DNA from: an uncultured Thermoanaerobaculia bacterium
Lineage (GTDB): Bacteria > Acidobacteriota > Thermoanaerobaculia > Multivoradales > Multivoraceae
Length of the DNA: 64,000 bases
Assembly: GCA_951812325.1 (NCBI GenBank)
Contig: OX638294.1
Coordinates: 1,528,859 to 1,592,858 of the forward strand
Reading direction: 5' to 3'
Positions 45,674 to 54,171 of the stretch are shown piece by piece. The notes under the pieces are model-generated. The model made no database searches. It was not told the DNA's origin and was given only the letters and a program-made list of their open reading frames with translations. Position numbers and translations under genes: made by a program. The stretch's first letter is position 1; each line of letters opens with the position of its first letter.

Positions 45674-47038
45674 ATGGAACGGAAGCGCTTTCTCGTCGCA
45701 GCTCTGGCGATGGTCCTGGTGACCGGAGCGGCGATCGCCCAACAGCCAACGCAGGACCGCCTCGACGCACTGGAACAGCAGATCGCCGAACTGCGTCAGG
45801 CCATCGCGGAACTGGCCGCCGAGGCCGCGGATGACCGCGTCGCCGAACTGGAACGACAAATCGAGGTCCTGGCCGAAGAGATCGAGGAACTGACGCTCGG
45901 CGAGGCGGCGACAGGTAGCGCCGAGGACGCGGAGGGTCTCTACGGCCTGGGCATCGCCGCCTCGAAGGTCTACCGCGTGGAGGAGGGCCTGTCGATCGGC
46001 GGCTACGGCGAGATGGTCTTCGAGAGCTACGCCAGCAAGCGCGAGAGCGGCGAGCCGACCGGCCTGGGCGACACGATCGACTTCCTGCGCGCCATCGTCT
46101 ACGTCGGCTACAAGTTCGATGACCGTTGGGTCTTCAACTCGGAGATCGAGTTCGAGCACGCCTCGACCAGCAAGTCCGGCAGCGCCTCGGTCGAGTTCGC
46201 GTACGTCGACTACCTGTGGAAGCCGCAGTTGAACTTCCGCACCGGAATCCTGCTGCTCCCGATGGGCTGGCTCAACGAACTGCACGAGCCGACTCTCTTC
46301 CCCAGCGCCGAGCGCCCTTACGTGGAGGAGGTCCTCATCCCGAGTACCTGGCGCGAGAACGGCGCCGGGATCTTCGGCGACGTCGGCGCGTTCTCCTACC
46401 GGAGCTATGTCGTCAACGGCTTGAAGGGAGCCGGCTTCACCTCCAACGGCCTTCGCGGCGGACGGCAGAAGGGCGCGCAGGCTCAGGCCGAGGACTTCGC
46501 CTGGACCGGACGGCTCGACTACACCGCGACGCCCGGGCTGATCGTTGGCGTTTCGGCCTACGTCGGCAACTCCGGCCAGGGTCTCCTTGACCCCGCCGGC
46601 AGGACGATCGACGCGCGCACCGAGATTCTCGACTTCCACTTCGACTGGCGCCACCGCGGGTTCCGGTTGCGCGGCCTTTGGGCCCAGGGTGACGTTGGCG
46701 ACGCCGCGCGGCTGAACGGAGCCCTCGGCAGGACCGGCACGGACTCGGTCGGCGAACGGCTCGAGGGCCACTACCTCGAACTGGCGTACGATGTCCTCGC
46801 CCGCCGCGGCGGACGGGCTTCGCTGTCGCCATTCGTCCGCGTCGAGTCGATCGATACTCAGGTCCGCGTGCCAGCCGGATTCGACAGCGACCCGCTCCTT
46901 GACCGGGAGATCCTGACCTGGGGCGCCGCGTACCAGCCGATCGACCGGCTCGTCTTCAAGGTCGGCTACCAGGACTGGACCAACCGGGGAGGCGGCGGGT
47001 TCGACGAGTGGAACCTGGCGATGGGCTACCTGTTCTGA
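45674..47038 (+). CDS. outer-membrane porin with N-terminal coiled coil
   Basis: A 454-residue protein. After a signal peptide (AALAMVLVTGAAIAQ) there is a coiled coil (LDALEQQIAELRQAIAELAAE, then VAELERQIEVLAEEIEEL), and then alternating strands such as GLSIGGYGEMVFESYASKRE, FNSEIEFEHAST and GWLNELHEPTLFPSAERPYVEEVLIPSTWRENGAGIFGD. The last residues (WNLAMGYLF) end in Phe, as in beta-barrels. It resembles phosphate-selective or general porins (OprP/Slp type). It starts an apparent operon with an FMN-binding protein gene 6 bp downstream. Confidence 0.8.
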   Translation: MERKRFLVAALAMVLVTGAAIAQQPTQDRLDALEQQIAELRQAIAELAAEAADDRVAELERQIEVLAEEIEELTLGEAATGSAEDAEGLYGLGIAASKVYRVEEGLSIGGYGEMVFESYASKRESGEPTGLGDTIDFLRAIVYVGYKFDDRWVFNSEIEFEHASTSKSGSASVEFAYVDYLWKPQLNFRTGILLLPMGWLNELHEPTLFPSAERPYVEEVLIPSTWRENGAGIFGDVGAFSYRSYVVNGLKGAGFTSNGLRGGRQKGAQAQAEDFAWTGRLDYTATPGLIVGVSAYVGNSGQGLLDPAGRTIDARTEILDFHFDWRHRGFRLRGLWAQGDVGDAARLNGALGRTGTDSVGERLEGHYLELAYDVLARRGGRASLSPFVRVESIDTQVRVPAGFDSDPLLDREILTWGAAYQPIDRLVFKVGYQDWTNRGGGGFDEWNLAMGYLF

Positions 47039-47044
47039 GGACCC

Positions 47045-47782
47045 ATGCCCGAGGGCAGGAAATCCGGCTGGCGCGATTCGCGCGGCCCGCGCACCGCTCC
47101 GGGGACCCGCGATCCTGCGTCGCGACGGGCGGCGCGGAAGTGGCCGCCCGATCACCCATCAGGTCGGCCCCGGACCGTAGCGCTGCCGACGGCGTCGCGG
47201 GTCCCCGGACGTCACCTCGCCGCACGGACGGCGGCGCTGGCGGTCGGGTTCGCGCTGATCCTCGTCGCGCCGCGGCCGGCCGATGCCAAGGTCTTCCTGA
47301 CCCGAACCGAGGCCCTTGAACTCGCCTTCCCCGACTGCAGCGTCGTCCGGCAGACCCGCTATCTCACCGCCGACCAGCGGCAACGCGCAACGGAAGCGGC
47401 AGGCGTCGCGATCGACTCGCGACTCGTCGTGCAGTACACCGCGGTCTGCAACGGCCAGTCTGCCGGCGCCGCCTACTTCGATGCCCACCGCGTCCGCACC
47501 CTCGCCGAGACCCTGATGGTCGTCGTCGACGCCGAGGGCCGCGTCACGCGACTGGAAGTCCTGTCCTTCCTGGAGCCCGAGGAGTACATCCCGCGCCGCA
47601 CCTGGTACGACCAGTTCCTGAAGCAACGCCTCGACTCGAGACTGCGATTGAAGCGATCGATTCACGCCGTCACCGGCGCCACGCTGACGGCTCGCGCCAC
47701 GACGGATGCGGTGCGCAGGATCCTGGCGCTCGACCAGGTGCTCAGGGAAGCCGAGTCCCCAGGCGGAAGGCTCGTGCCGTGA
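47045..47782 (+). CDS. FMN-binding domain protein, membrane-anchored
   Basis: A 245-residue protein. A hydrophobic helix (RTAALAVGFALILVAPRPADA, about residues 61-81) comes after an unusual 60-residue basic N-terminal tail. The domain ends with the flavin-attachment-type motif AVTGATLTARATTDAVRR; in the FMN_bind family the T/S-G-A-T-x-T motif carries covalent FMN added by ApbE. YVPRRTWYDQFLKQRLDSRL is also typical. It is likely exported to the periplasm and to transfer electrons. It begins 6 bp after the porin stop and overlaps the next gene by GTGA. Confidence 0.8.
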   Translation: MPEGRKSGWRDSRGPRTAPGTRDPASRRAARKWPPDHPSGRPRTVALPTASRVPGRHLAARTAALAVGFALILVAPRPADAKVFLTRTEALELAFPDCSVVRQTRYLTADQRQRATEAAGVAIDSRLVVQYTAVCNGQSAGAAYFDAHRVRTLAETLMVVVDAEGRVTRLEVLSFLEPEEYIPRRTWYDQFLKQRLDSRLRLKRSIHAVTGATLTARATTDAVRRILALDQVLREAESPGGRLVP

Positions 47783-48219
47783 ACCGCCTGACCGCCTGGA
47801 CCGTTCACGCGTCGACCGTCCTCGTCGGCGGCACGGGTCTGGTCTACGCCTGGATGCGCTACTTCACCGCGCCGGCCGACGAGCTTTCGGTCGTCGGCCA
47901 CCCCTGGCAACCGCACCTGCAGCACCTGCACCTCTGGACAGCGCCCCTGCTCGTCTTCGCCGTCGGCCTGATCTGGCGCGACCACGTCTGGCGTCACGTC
48001 CGGCGCCGGGTCCGCGACCGTCGCCGCAGTGGCCTGTCGCTGCTGCTGGGCTGTGCCCCGATGATCGTGTCCGGCTACCTGATCCAGACCGCCGTGGGCG
48101 AGCTCTGGCGGCAGACCTGGATCGCGACGCACCTCGTCGCGTCCGCACTGTTCCTTCTCGGCTACGGCGCCCACATGGTCAAGCCGCTGCGGGCTGCGCT
48201 CACGCGGCGGCCGACGTAG
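47779..48219 (+). CDS. four-helix membrane protein, possibly a b-type cytochrome
   Basis: A 146-residue protein with a GTG start at 47779 overlapping the FMN protein's TGA. Four hydrophobic helices: WTVHASTVLVGGTGLVYAWM, LHLWTAPLLVFAVGLIW, LLLGCAPMIVSGYLIQTAV and IATHLVASALFLLGYGAHMV. His residues in helices 1, 2 and 4 (including H10, the LHLHLW stretch, and ATHL/AHM) could ligate heme as in cytochrome b561- or DUF4405-like proteins. I infer an electron-transfer partner of the FMN-binding protein; heme binding is not proven by the sequence. Confidence 0.55.
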   Translation: MNRLTAWTVHASTVLVGGTGLVYAWMRYFTAPADELSVVGHPWQPHLQHLHLWTAPLLVFAVGLIWRDHVWRHVRRRVRDRRRSGLSLLLGCAPMIVSGYLIQTAVGELWRQTWIATHLVASALFLLGYGAHMVKPLRAALTRRPT

Positions 48220-48239
48220 TCAGGACGACGGCCCCGTCT

Positions 48240-48428
48240 CGCCGCCTTCTTCGCTCGCCGCCGCCTGCTCGCCGTGGCCGCTCGGCGGCCCGGGGTGCGG
48301 CGCCAGCCTCCGGAGATCGCGCCGCCGGCCAGCCTTGACCGCTGGTTGTCAGCGTCAGGACTCGCCTTCCCCCTCGCCTGCCGCCGTCTGCTCGCCGTGG
48401 CCTCCGCCCGGCGGCCCGGGGTGCGGCG
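48240..48428. repeat. duplicated 3' tail of the DMT-like gene
   Basis: About 65 bp at 48362-48428, the end of the DMT-like gene (including GCTCGCCGTGGC and GGCGGCCCGGGGTGCGGCG), recur at 48240-48302 between that gene and the preceding convergent gene. Confidence 0.7.
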
Positions 48429-48885
48429 TGTTCGTCGTGATCAGGACGACCGAGATCAGCATGCCGGCGATGCCGACCCAGAGCAGCGGACTCACATCGA
48501 GCTGACCCCGGTTGCGGTACAGCGTGAAGAGCGCGGTGACCGTGACCGCGCCGCCGAACACGACCGGCATCACGGCGTAGGGAATTTTCGCCCCGCCGCT
48601 GAACATGGCGAGCGTCAGCGAAAGCGCCCCGAAAGCGCCCAAGGTGCCCGCGTAAAGGCCCCAGACGCCGGACGGCCCCGTGGGTTCGAAGCTGTCGCCC
48701 ATGACCCGCATGCCGATCAGACCGCCGACGATCGCGATGACCAGGTAGGCGATGCCGATGCCGACGTAGGGCTTGAAGGGCGACATCGTCTCGTCCACCA
48801 GGCGCGCCCTGCCCAGCACCGGGCCGTAGAGGCCCCAGCACAACGCCGTGCCGAGAGCGAAAACGAAGGGGAGGAAGTTCTTCAT
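48355..48885 (-). CDS. drug/metabolite-transporter-like membrane protein
   Basis: A 176-residue protein with about five hydrophobic helices: LPFVFALGTALCWGLYGPVLGRARL, PYVGIGIAYLVIAIVGGLIGMRVMG, GVWGLYAGTLGAFGALSLTLAMFSGG, MPVVFGGAVTVTALFTLY and LLWVGIAGMLISVVLITTN. Its repeats resemble half an EamA-type transporter. The C-terminal tail HPGPPGGGHGEQTAAGEG is low complexity. The ATG at 48885 is preferred over a longer frame. It is probably a dimeric small transporter or a partial one. Confidence 0.65.
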   Translation of the reverse strand: MKNFLPFVFALGTALCWGLYGPVLGRARLVDETMSPFKPYVGIGIAYLVIAIVGGLIGMRVMGDSFEPTGPSGVWGLYAGTLGAFGALSLTLAMFSGGAKIPYAVMPVVFGGAVTVTALFTLYRNRGQLDVSPLLWVGIAGMLISVVLITTNTPHPGPPGGGHGEQTAAGEGEGES

Positions 48886-49268
48886 CGATTGTCTCCAGGT
48901 TTCTCCTGCTCGCAGAGCTTGGCCGGCGCCGGTCTCGAAGCGTTCGTCCGCGAGGTCCCAGGAGCTTGCGCCGCAAACGCTGCGCAGCGAGTCTACGGCC
49001 ACCGCTCCCGCGCGGGAGCGGGATGGACCGAAAGGGCCCTCCCATCGTTGAAGTGCTCGCGAACAGGGGCCGGGCCGCGCGAGTCGATACCGATCGGTCC
49101 GGCGCCCTCGGCGCGGTCCAGGTTCCGTCGCCGGAACTCATCTCCCGTGCACGGCCGGGGAAGGGCCGAAAACGTCGGCCCGATGGACAAGGGCATCGTC
49201 ATCTCCCGTGCACGACCGGGGAAGGGGCTGGCGATGACTCGGCGCGGTCTGAGGGCCGTCGCCGGAAC
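48886..49268. other. 383-bp spacer with decayed gene-tail repeats
   Basis: No gene was recognised. It contains short direct repeats described separately (49110-49276). On the minus strand a frame continues from 49141 but has no family signature. Confidence 0.5.
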
Positions 49269-49276
49269 TCATCCCC
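49110..49276. repeat. short direct repeats at the 3' end of the FAD gene
   Basis: GGCGCGGTC, then CCGTCGCCGGAACTCATC (near 49110-49143) recur near 49240-49275, where the second copy includes the stop codon of the FAD oxidoreductase gene. CATCTCCCGTGCACG also recurs (49137 and 49199). Confidence 0.7.
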
Positions 49277-50783
49277 TGAGCAGGGACACGGCTGCCGTTC
49301 GACCGGGCAGGCCGGTGAGGCCGCCGCCGGGATGGCAACCGGCGCCGCCCAGCCACAACCCCTCGACGGGCAGCGGCTCGCCGGCCCAGGCCCGCGCCGT
49401 GGGCCGCAACCACAGGCTCTGGCCGGGATTCATCTCGCCGTGGTGGAGCCCGCCCCCGGTGGCCCGGTACTGCGACTCGTAGTCCGCGGGAAGCAGCAGC
49501 GCGTGTTCCCGGATCCGACCCCGCACTCCCGGCGCCCAGCCTTCGAGCTCGGTCAGCATCCGGTCCAGGAGCTCCGGACCCGCAGAAGCCCAGCCGCCCT
49601 CGACATGGAACGGGAGGTGGTGCGCCGTCGCCAGCAGCAGGTGCCGACCCGCGGGCGCCAACGGCGGATCGAGAGCCGTCGGCAGCGCGGCTTCCATCCA
49701 CGGGCGCTCCGGCAAGCGGCCGTACTTCGCCGCGTCGGCCGCCCGCTCGATGTCATCCGGATCCCGGGCCAGCACGATGCGTCCGGTGAGGGCCGGCCGT
49801 TCCAGGCCCCGAAAACGGGGAAGATCGTCGAGGGACAGCGCCAGGCGCGCCGAAGTGCCCCGGTACTTCACCGCCTGCAGCCGGCGCACGAAACGAGGCT
49901 CGAGTTGCGGCGCGCCGATCAGGTCGAGGAAGGTGGCGGCGGGCGTCGCGGTCGAGATGACCGCTCCCGCCTCGATCCGCTCACCGTCGGCCAGTTGCAC
50001 ACCCCCAGCCCGGCGCTCGTTCACCAGGATACGGGCAACCACGGCGCCGGTACGCAGCACCGCGCCCGAGGCCCCGGCCGAGGCCGCAAGCGCTCCCGTC
50101 AGCCCGGCCGCGCCGCCGCGCGCCCGCACAACGGGCGCCAGACGCTCGGCCGCACCGAGCGCGCAGTGGTAGAGCAGCGGCCAGCCGGTGCCGTTCGCCC
50201 GCGGGCCCAGGGCGGTTGCCGGAAGCGCCAGACCACACAGTCCCGCGGCCAGGGCCCGCGTCTCGAACCACTCCCCCAGCAGTTCCTCCAGCGGCGCGGA
50301 CATGAAACGCAGCAGTTCCGGCGCGATCAGCAGGCGGCCCATGTCGGCGAGTTCCGCCGGCCGGCACAGCAGCGGTTCGAGCGCCGCCGCCCGTGCCGCG
50401 AGTTCGGCGACGAACCGCGGCCAGGCGGCCGCGTCCCGGGAACCGAAGGCGGCGAGGCCATCGGCGGTCCGACCAGGCTCAGGCCAGAGCACGACGGCGC
50501 CCGAGTCCCCGACCGCCGGCACCGACGCGACGGCCGGCGCCTCGATCAGTTCCAGGCCATGGCGAACCAGCTCGAGTTCGTCGATCAGGGAACGGCGGAA
50601 CATCCCCAGGTCGTGGTGTCCCAGGTCCACGCGGTGGCCGGGGATCACCTCCCGGGTCGAGGCCAGGCCGCCGAGGTCGCCCCGTGCTTCGAGCACCACG
50701 ACTTCCCGCCCGGAACGGGCGAGCAGAGCGGCGGCAACCAGGCCGTTGTGGCCCCCGCCGATGATCGCGACGCGGTCGCTCAC
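49269..50783 (-). CDS. NAD(P)/FAD-dependent oxidoreductase (phytoene desaturase/PYROXD2-like), last gene of operon
   Basis: A 504-residue flavoprotein. The FAD motif is VAIIGGGHNGLVAAALLARSG followed by VVVLEARGDLGGLAS. The central part is divergent and the end GLWLGGAGCHPGGGLTGLPGR is the conserved second FAD-contact motif of the CrtI/PYROXD2 group. The GTG start at 50783 overlaps the stop of the previous gene (GTGA). The reaction is unknown; relatives are amine or carotenoid oxidoreductases. It lies downstream of the GcvT fusion, so an oxidation of a methylated or amino substrate is plausible. Confidence 0.75.
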   Translation of the reverse strand: MSDRVAIIGGGHNGLVAAALLARSGREVVVLEARGDLGGLASTREVIPGHRVDLGHHDLGMFRRSLIDELELVRHGLELIEAPAVASVPAVGDSGAVVLWPEPGRTADGLAAFGSRDAAAWPRFVAELAARAAALEPLLCRPAELADMGRLLIAPELLRFMSAPLEELLGEWFETRALAAGLCGLALPATALGPRANGTGWPLLYHCALGAAERLAPVVRARGGAAGLTGALAASAGASGAVLRTGAVVARILVNERRAGGVQLADGERIEAGAVISTATPAATFLDLIGAPQLEPRFVRRLQAVKYRGTSARLALSLDDLPRFRGLERPALTGRIVLARDPDDIERAADAAKYGRLPERPWMEAALPTALDPPLAPAGRHLLLATAHHLPFHVEGGWASAGPELLDRMLTELEGWAPGVRGRIREHALLLPADYESQYRATGGGLHHGEMNPGQSLWLRPTARAWAGEPLPVEGLWLGGAGCHPGGGLTGLPGRTAAVSLLRG

Positions 50784-52483
50784 CGAGCCTCCGCCCCGCG
50801 ACGCAACAGGTCGTCGAGGATTCTGAGCGCCGCCAGCCGCCCCGGCCCGCCCGAGATGCCGCCGCCGAACTGCGTCGACGAGCCGCAGAGGTAGTACCCC
50901 GGCAATGGCGTACGGAAGGCTGCGGCGGCCGGGTCCGGACGCAACAGGAAGAGCTGCGACAACCGCAACTCGCCGTGGAAGATGTTGCCGCCCGAAATAC
51001 CCGCAATCGACTCGATGTCCGGCGGCGCCAGTACCTGCCGGTGCAGCACCTGGTCCTCGATCCCGGGGGCGTACTCGGCCAGGGTGCGCACCACGGCGTC
51101 CCCGAACGCGTCGCGCTGCTCGTCCCAGGTGGTTCCCGCCAGCTCGTAGGGGGCGTACTGCACGAAGCAGGAAAGGACGCACTTTCCTGGCGGCGCCATG
51201 TCCGGGTCAAGGACAGACGGGATGATCATGTCGATGAACGGACGCTCCGAGAAGCCCCCGTACTTCGCGTCGTCAAAGGCCCGCTCGACGTAGTCGAGGC
51301 TTGGCGCGATCGTGATCCCGCCGGCGAGATGGGGTCCTGGTTCCGGCATGCACTCGAAACGAGGCAGCCCGTCGAGCGCCAGGTTGACCTTGCCGGCGCA
51401 ACCCGCGCTCTGCCACCGGGCCACCCGATCACGAAGCCCCTTCCCGGCGCCCCCGGGAACGTCGTCGGCGTCGAGCAGCCGGCCCAGACTGACCTGGGGC
51501 GCCGCCGAGGAGACGACGACATCAGCGGTCAGTTCGTCGCCGTTGGCAAGCGCGACGCCACGGGCGCGGCCGCCGCGCGCCAGCACCCGGGCCACCGGGC
51601 AGTCCGTGCGGATCTCGGCGCCGTAGCCACGCGCGGCCGACGCGATGGCCGCGGCCACGCCGCCGGTTCCGCCCTTCTGGAAGCCCCACTCCCGGTACAC
51701 GCCGTCGACCTCGCCCATGTAGTGGTGCAGCAGAACGTAGGCCGAGCCCGGCGTGCGCGGCGACAGGAAGGACCCGATGATGCTGGAGGACGAGAGCGCC
51801 GCCTTGAGGGCGTCGCACTCGAACCACTGGTCCAGGAAGTCCGCCGAACTCATCGTCAGCATCTGCAGGAAGGAGCGCCTCCGTTGCTTCGGCAGGTCGA
51901 GGAAGTAGCGGGAAATGTCGGCCACTTCCGCGGACAGCTCCGAGCTGATCTGCCCGGGATTCTCGTCGACATGGCCGGCGACCGCCGCCGCCAGCTCGTC
52001 CGGCGCCGCCCGCTGCAGCTTGAACATCAGGTGCCCCATGCGCCGCATCTCGAGCTTGTACTCCGACAGCGCCTCGGCATCGCGCCGCGAGTGGCGTGCG
52101 ATGTGGTGATACGTCCGCCAGGGGTCCGACTCCCGGAACAGGCAGTCGCCGTTCGGCAGCGGGTTGAGTGTGCTCGCCGTCGGCACCAGGAACAGTCCGT
52201 GCTTCACCAGGTCCAGTTCGTGGATGACCTCCGGGCGCAGCAGGGACACGAGGTACGAGAACACGCTGTAGCGGAAACCCGGGAACGCCTCCTCGCTCAG
52301 CGTGGCGCCGCCGATGACGGGCGCCCGCTCCAGCACGACGACATCCAGACCGGCTCGCGCCAGGTACGCGGCCGACACCAGACCGTTGTGCCCGGCGCCG
52401 ACGACGATTGCATCGAAGTGGCCGCCGCGCCGCTCGGGGGCCCCGCCCGGGGTCCCGGCAGCTTCCGTCACGCCCTCCGTCAC
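50780..52483 (-). CDS. NAD(P)/FAD-dependent oxidoreductase (PYROXD2-like), middle gene of operon
   Basis: A 567-residue flavoprotein. FAD motif: DAIVVGAGHNGLVSAAYLARAG and VVVLERAPVIGGATLSEE. SYLVSLLRPEVIHELDLVKHGL and the C-terminal GGNIFHGELRLSQLFLLRP then YLCGSSTQFGGGISGGPGR match the PYROXD2/phytoene-dehydrogenase-like group. It has about 60 residues more than its downstream paralogue. The GTG at 52483 overlaps the stop of the GcvT fusion. An uncleaved acidic N-terminus (VTEGVTEAAGTPGG) precedes the FAD fold. Confidence 0.75.
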   Translation of the reverse strand: MTEGVTEAAGTPGGAPERRGGHFDAIVVGAGHNGLVSAAYLARAGLDVVVLERAPVIGGATLSEEAFPGFRYSVFSYLVSLLRPEVIHELDLVKHGLFLVPTASTLNPLPNGDCLFRESDPWRTYHHIARHSRRDAEALSEYKLEMRRMGHLMFKLQRAAPDELAAAVAGHVDENPGQISSELSAEVADISRYFLDLPKQRRRSFLQMLTMSSADFLDQWFECDALKAALSSSSIIGSFLSPRTPGSAYVLLHHYMGEVDGVYREWGFQKGGTGGVAAAIASAARGYGAEIRTDCPVARVLARGGRARGVALANGDELTADVVVSSAAPQVSLGRLLDADDVPGGAGKGLRDRVARWQSAGCAGKVNLALDGLPRFECMPEPGPHLAGGITIAPSLDYVERAFDDAKYGGFSERPFIDMIIPSVLDPDMAPPGKCVLSCFVQYAPYELAGTTWDEQRDAFGDAVVRTLAEYAPGIEDQVLHRQVLAPPDIESIAGISGGNIFHGELRLSQLFLLRPDPAAAAFRTPLPGYYLCGSSTQFGGGISGGPGRLAALRILDDLLRRGAEAR

Positions 52484-53997
52484 CCGGCGGCGCCTGCAGC
52501 CGAACCGTCGGCCATCTTGCGATCCGGAAGGAAGAACGGCCGCTTCGCCACCCGCGCCCGGGCCCGGCGCCGTCCGTAACCGACCGCGACCTCGAACTCC
52601 AGGGCCGTGCCAAGTACCGCCACGTCGGCCTGCACCGTCGCCAGGGCGATGTACTTCTTGAGCAGGGGCGAGAAGAACCGCGTCGTGCACTGCCCCACCT
52701 GCGAACCTCCCGGCACGAACACGGGCGTCGGTTCCCGCGAAGCCGGTTCGCCGACCACCTGCGGGCGCAGGTCGATCCCGGACCACAGCCGCTCCAGTTC
52801 GAACCAGTCGACTTCGAGCCCGACCATCGCCCAGGCCGGCCCCCGCTCGCGCTCGAGTTCCAGCGCCCGGCGACCGACGAAGTCGGCCTCCTTGTCGAGC
52901 TTCACCGTGAAGCCCAGTCCGGCCTCGGCCGGAGTGACCTTGAGCGCCTCGAGCTCGGCATGGGCCGCCGAGACGTAGTCGACGTCGATCAGCACCAGGC
53001 CGGCTTCGACCCGCACCATGTCCAGCGCGAGAAGACCGGCCGGCCGCAGGCCGTGACCGGCGCCGGCGACGGTGAGTGAATCCCACAGGGCCTCGGCGTC
53101 CTCGGACGCGACCCAGAACTCGTAGCCGAGGTCGCCGGTGTACCCGGTGCGGGTCACGGTCACGGGGGCGCCCCGGCCCGCGCCGGCCTGGTCGCCGAGT
53201 TCGCCGCCGGCCAGATCGAAGTAGCGCATCCCGGCGAAGTCGACACCCCGGATCGCCGCTTCGGCGATCGCCCGCGCCCGCGGTCCCTGGAGCGCGAGCA
53301 CGCCCAGGTCGGCGGAGACATCCCGCACAAGGGCGTCCATGCCCACGGCGCAGTCCCCGAACCAGCGCAGGCACGGTTCCGCGGCGCTGACCAGGAACCG
53401 CTCGGGTTCGAGGCGCTGCACGTTGCCGTCCTGCAGCAGATGACCGTCCTCGTTGCACCACGACGTGTAGATCACGCGGCCGACGCGACACTTCGTGAAG
53501 TCGCGCGTCATCACCCGGTCGAGCAGGCGTTCCGAGTCCGGCCCGACGATCTCGACCTTGAACAACGGCGACACGTCAAAGAGCGCTGCCGTGTTGCGCA
53601 CAGCCCAGTACTCGTGGTCCGGCAGCGGGTCGTGGCTCAGGGCGCAGGCGTAGCCCGACCAGTCGCGCCAGGCACCGCTCTCGCACAGAGCCTCGGTCCG
53701 GCGATGAAACGGCGTCACGAGCGGCGCCAGCAACCGCATGCCGTTGCGGCGGGCCGGACGTTCGCCGCCGCTCACGCCGCCCTCAGGCAGCCAGACGTAG
53801 CCCTGCGTATCCCGGTTGCGGCCAACCAGTCCCCCCGCCTCCAGCGCGCCGAGCAACCGGTGCGCCGTCGAGGGATGGAGTCCATGCTCCGCGGCCAGGT
53901 CCGTCAGCCGATGCTCCGGCTGCTGCGCGCTGAACGACCGGTACAGCGACAGCGCCCGCTGAATGGCCTGCGTTCCCTGCGGAGCCCGGCGCATCAT
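52480..53997 (-). CDS. IclR-type HTH fused to a GcvT-like aminomethyltransferase
   Basis: A 505-residue protein. Residues 8-68 are an IclR-family winged helix (TQAIQRALSLYRSF, LTDLAAEHGLHPSTAHRLLGALEAGGLV). From about residue 90 it is a GcvT/folate-dependent domain: LVTPFHRRTEALCESGAW, LFDVSPLFKVEIVGPDSERLLDRV, GVLALQGPRARAI, TRTGYTGDLGYEFWV and GLLALDMVRVEAGL. The IclR effector domain is missing and its place is taken by GcvT. Met87 (53739) could start the enzyme alone. GcvT domains move a one-carbon unit to tetrahydrofolate. It is the first gene of an overlapping operon with two FAD oxidoreductases. Confidence 0.8.
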   Translation of the reverse strand: MMRRAPQGTQAIQRALSLYRSFSAQQPEHRLTDLAAEHGLHPSTAHRLLGALEAGGLVGRNRDTQGYVWLPEGGVSGGERPARRNGMRLLAPLVTPFHRRTEALCESGAWRDWSGYACALSHDPLPDHEYWAVRNTAALFDVSPLFKVEIVGPDSERLLDRVMTRDFTKCRVGRVIYTSWCNEDGHLLQDGNVQRLEPERFLVSAAEPCLRWFGDCAVGMDALVRDVSADLGVLALQGPRARAIAEAAIRGVDFAGMRYFDLAGGELGDQAGAGRGAPVTVTRTGYTGDLGYEFWVASEDAEALWDSLTVAGAGHGLRPAGLLALDMVRVEAGLVLIDVDYVSAAHAELEALKVTPAEAGLGFTVKLDKEADFVGRRALELERERGPAWAMVGLEVDWFELERLWSGIDLRPQVVGEPASREPTPVFVPGGSQVGQCTTRFFSPLLKKYIALATVQADVAVLGTALEFEVAVGYGRRRARARVAKRPFFLPDRKMADGSAAGAAG

Positions 53998-54171
53998 GAA
54001 CGGATGATCTCACATCGTGGGACGACCAGCCGCCGCCACAGCCCCTGAGGCGCTGCGGCCCGACCACCGGCAGGGCCCCGGCGGCCTCGCGGGCACTGCG
54101 GTCTCGGAGTCTTGGGGTCTCGGGGACGCTGCGGTCTCGGGGTCTCGGGGGCGGCCCGACCGCCCGCCGGT

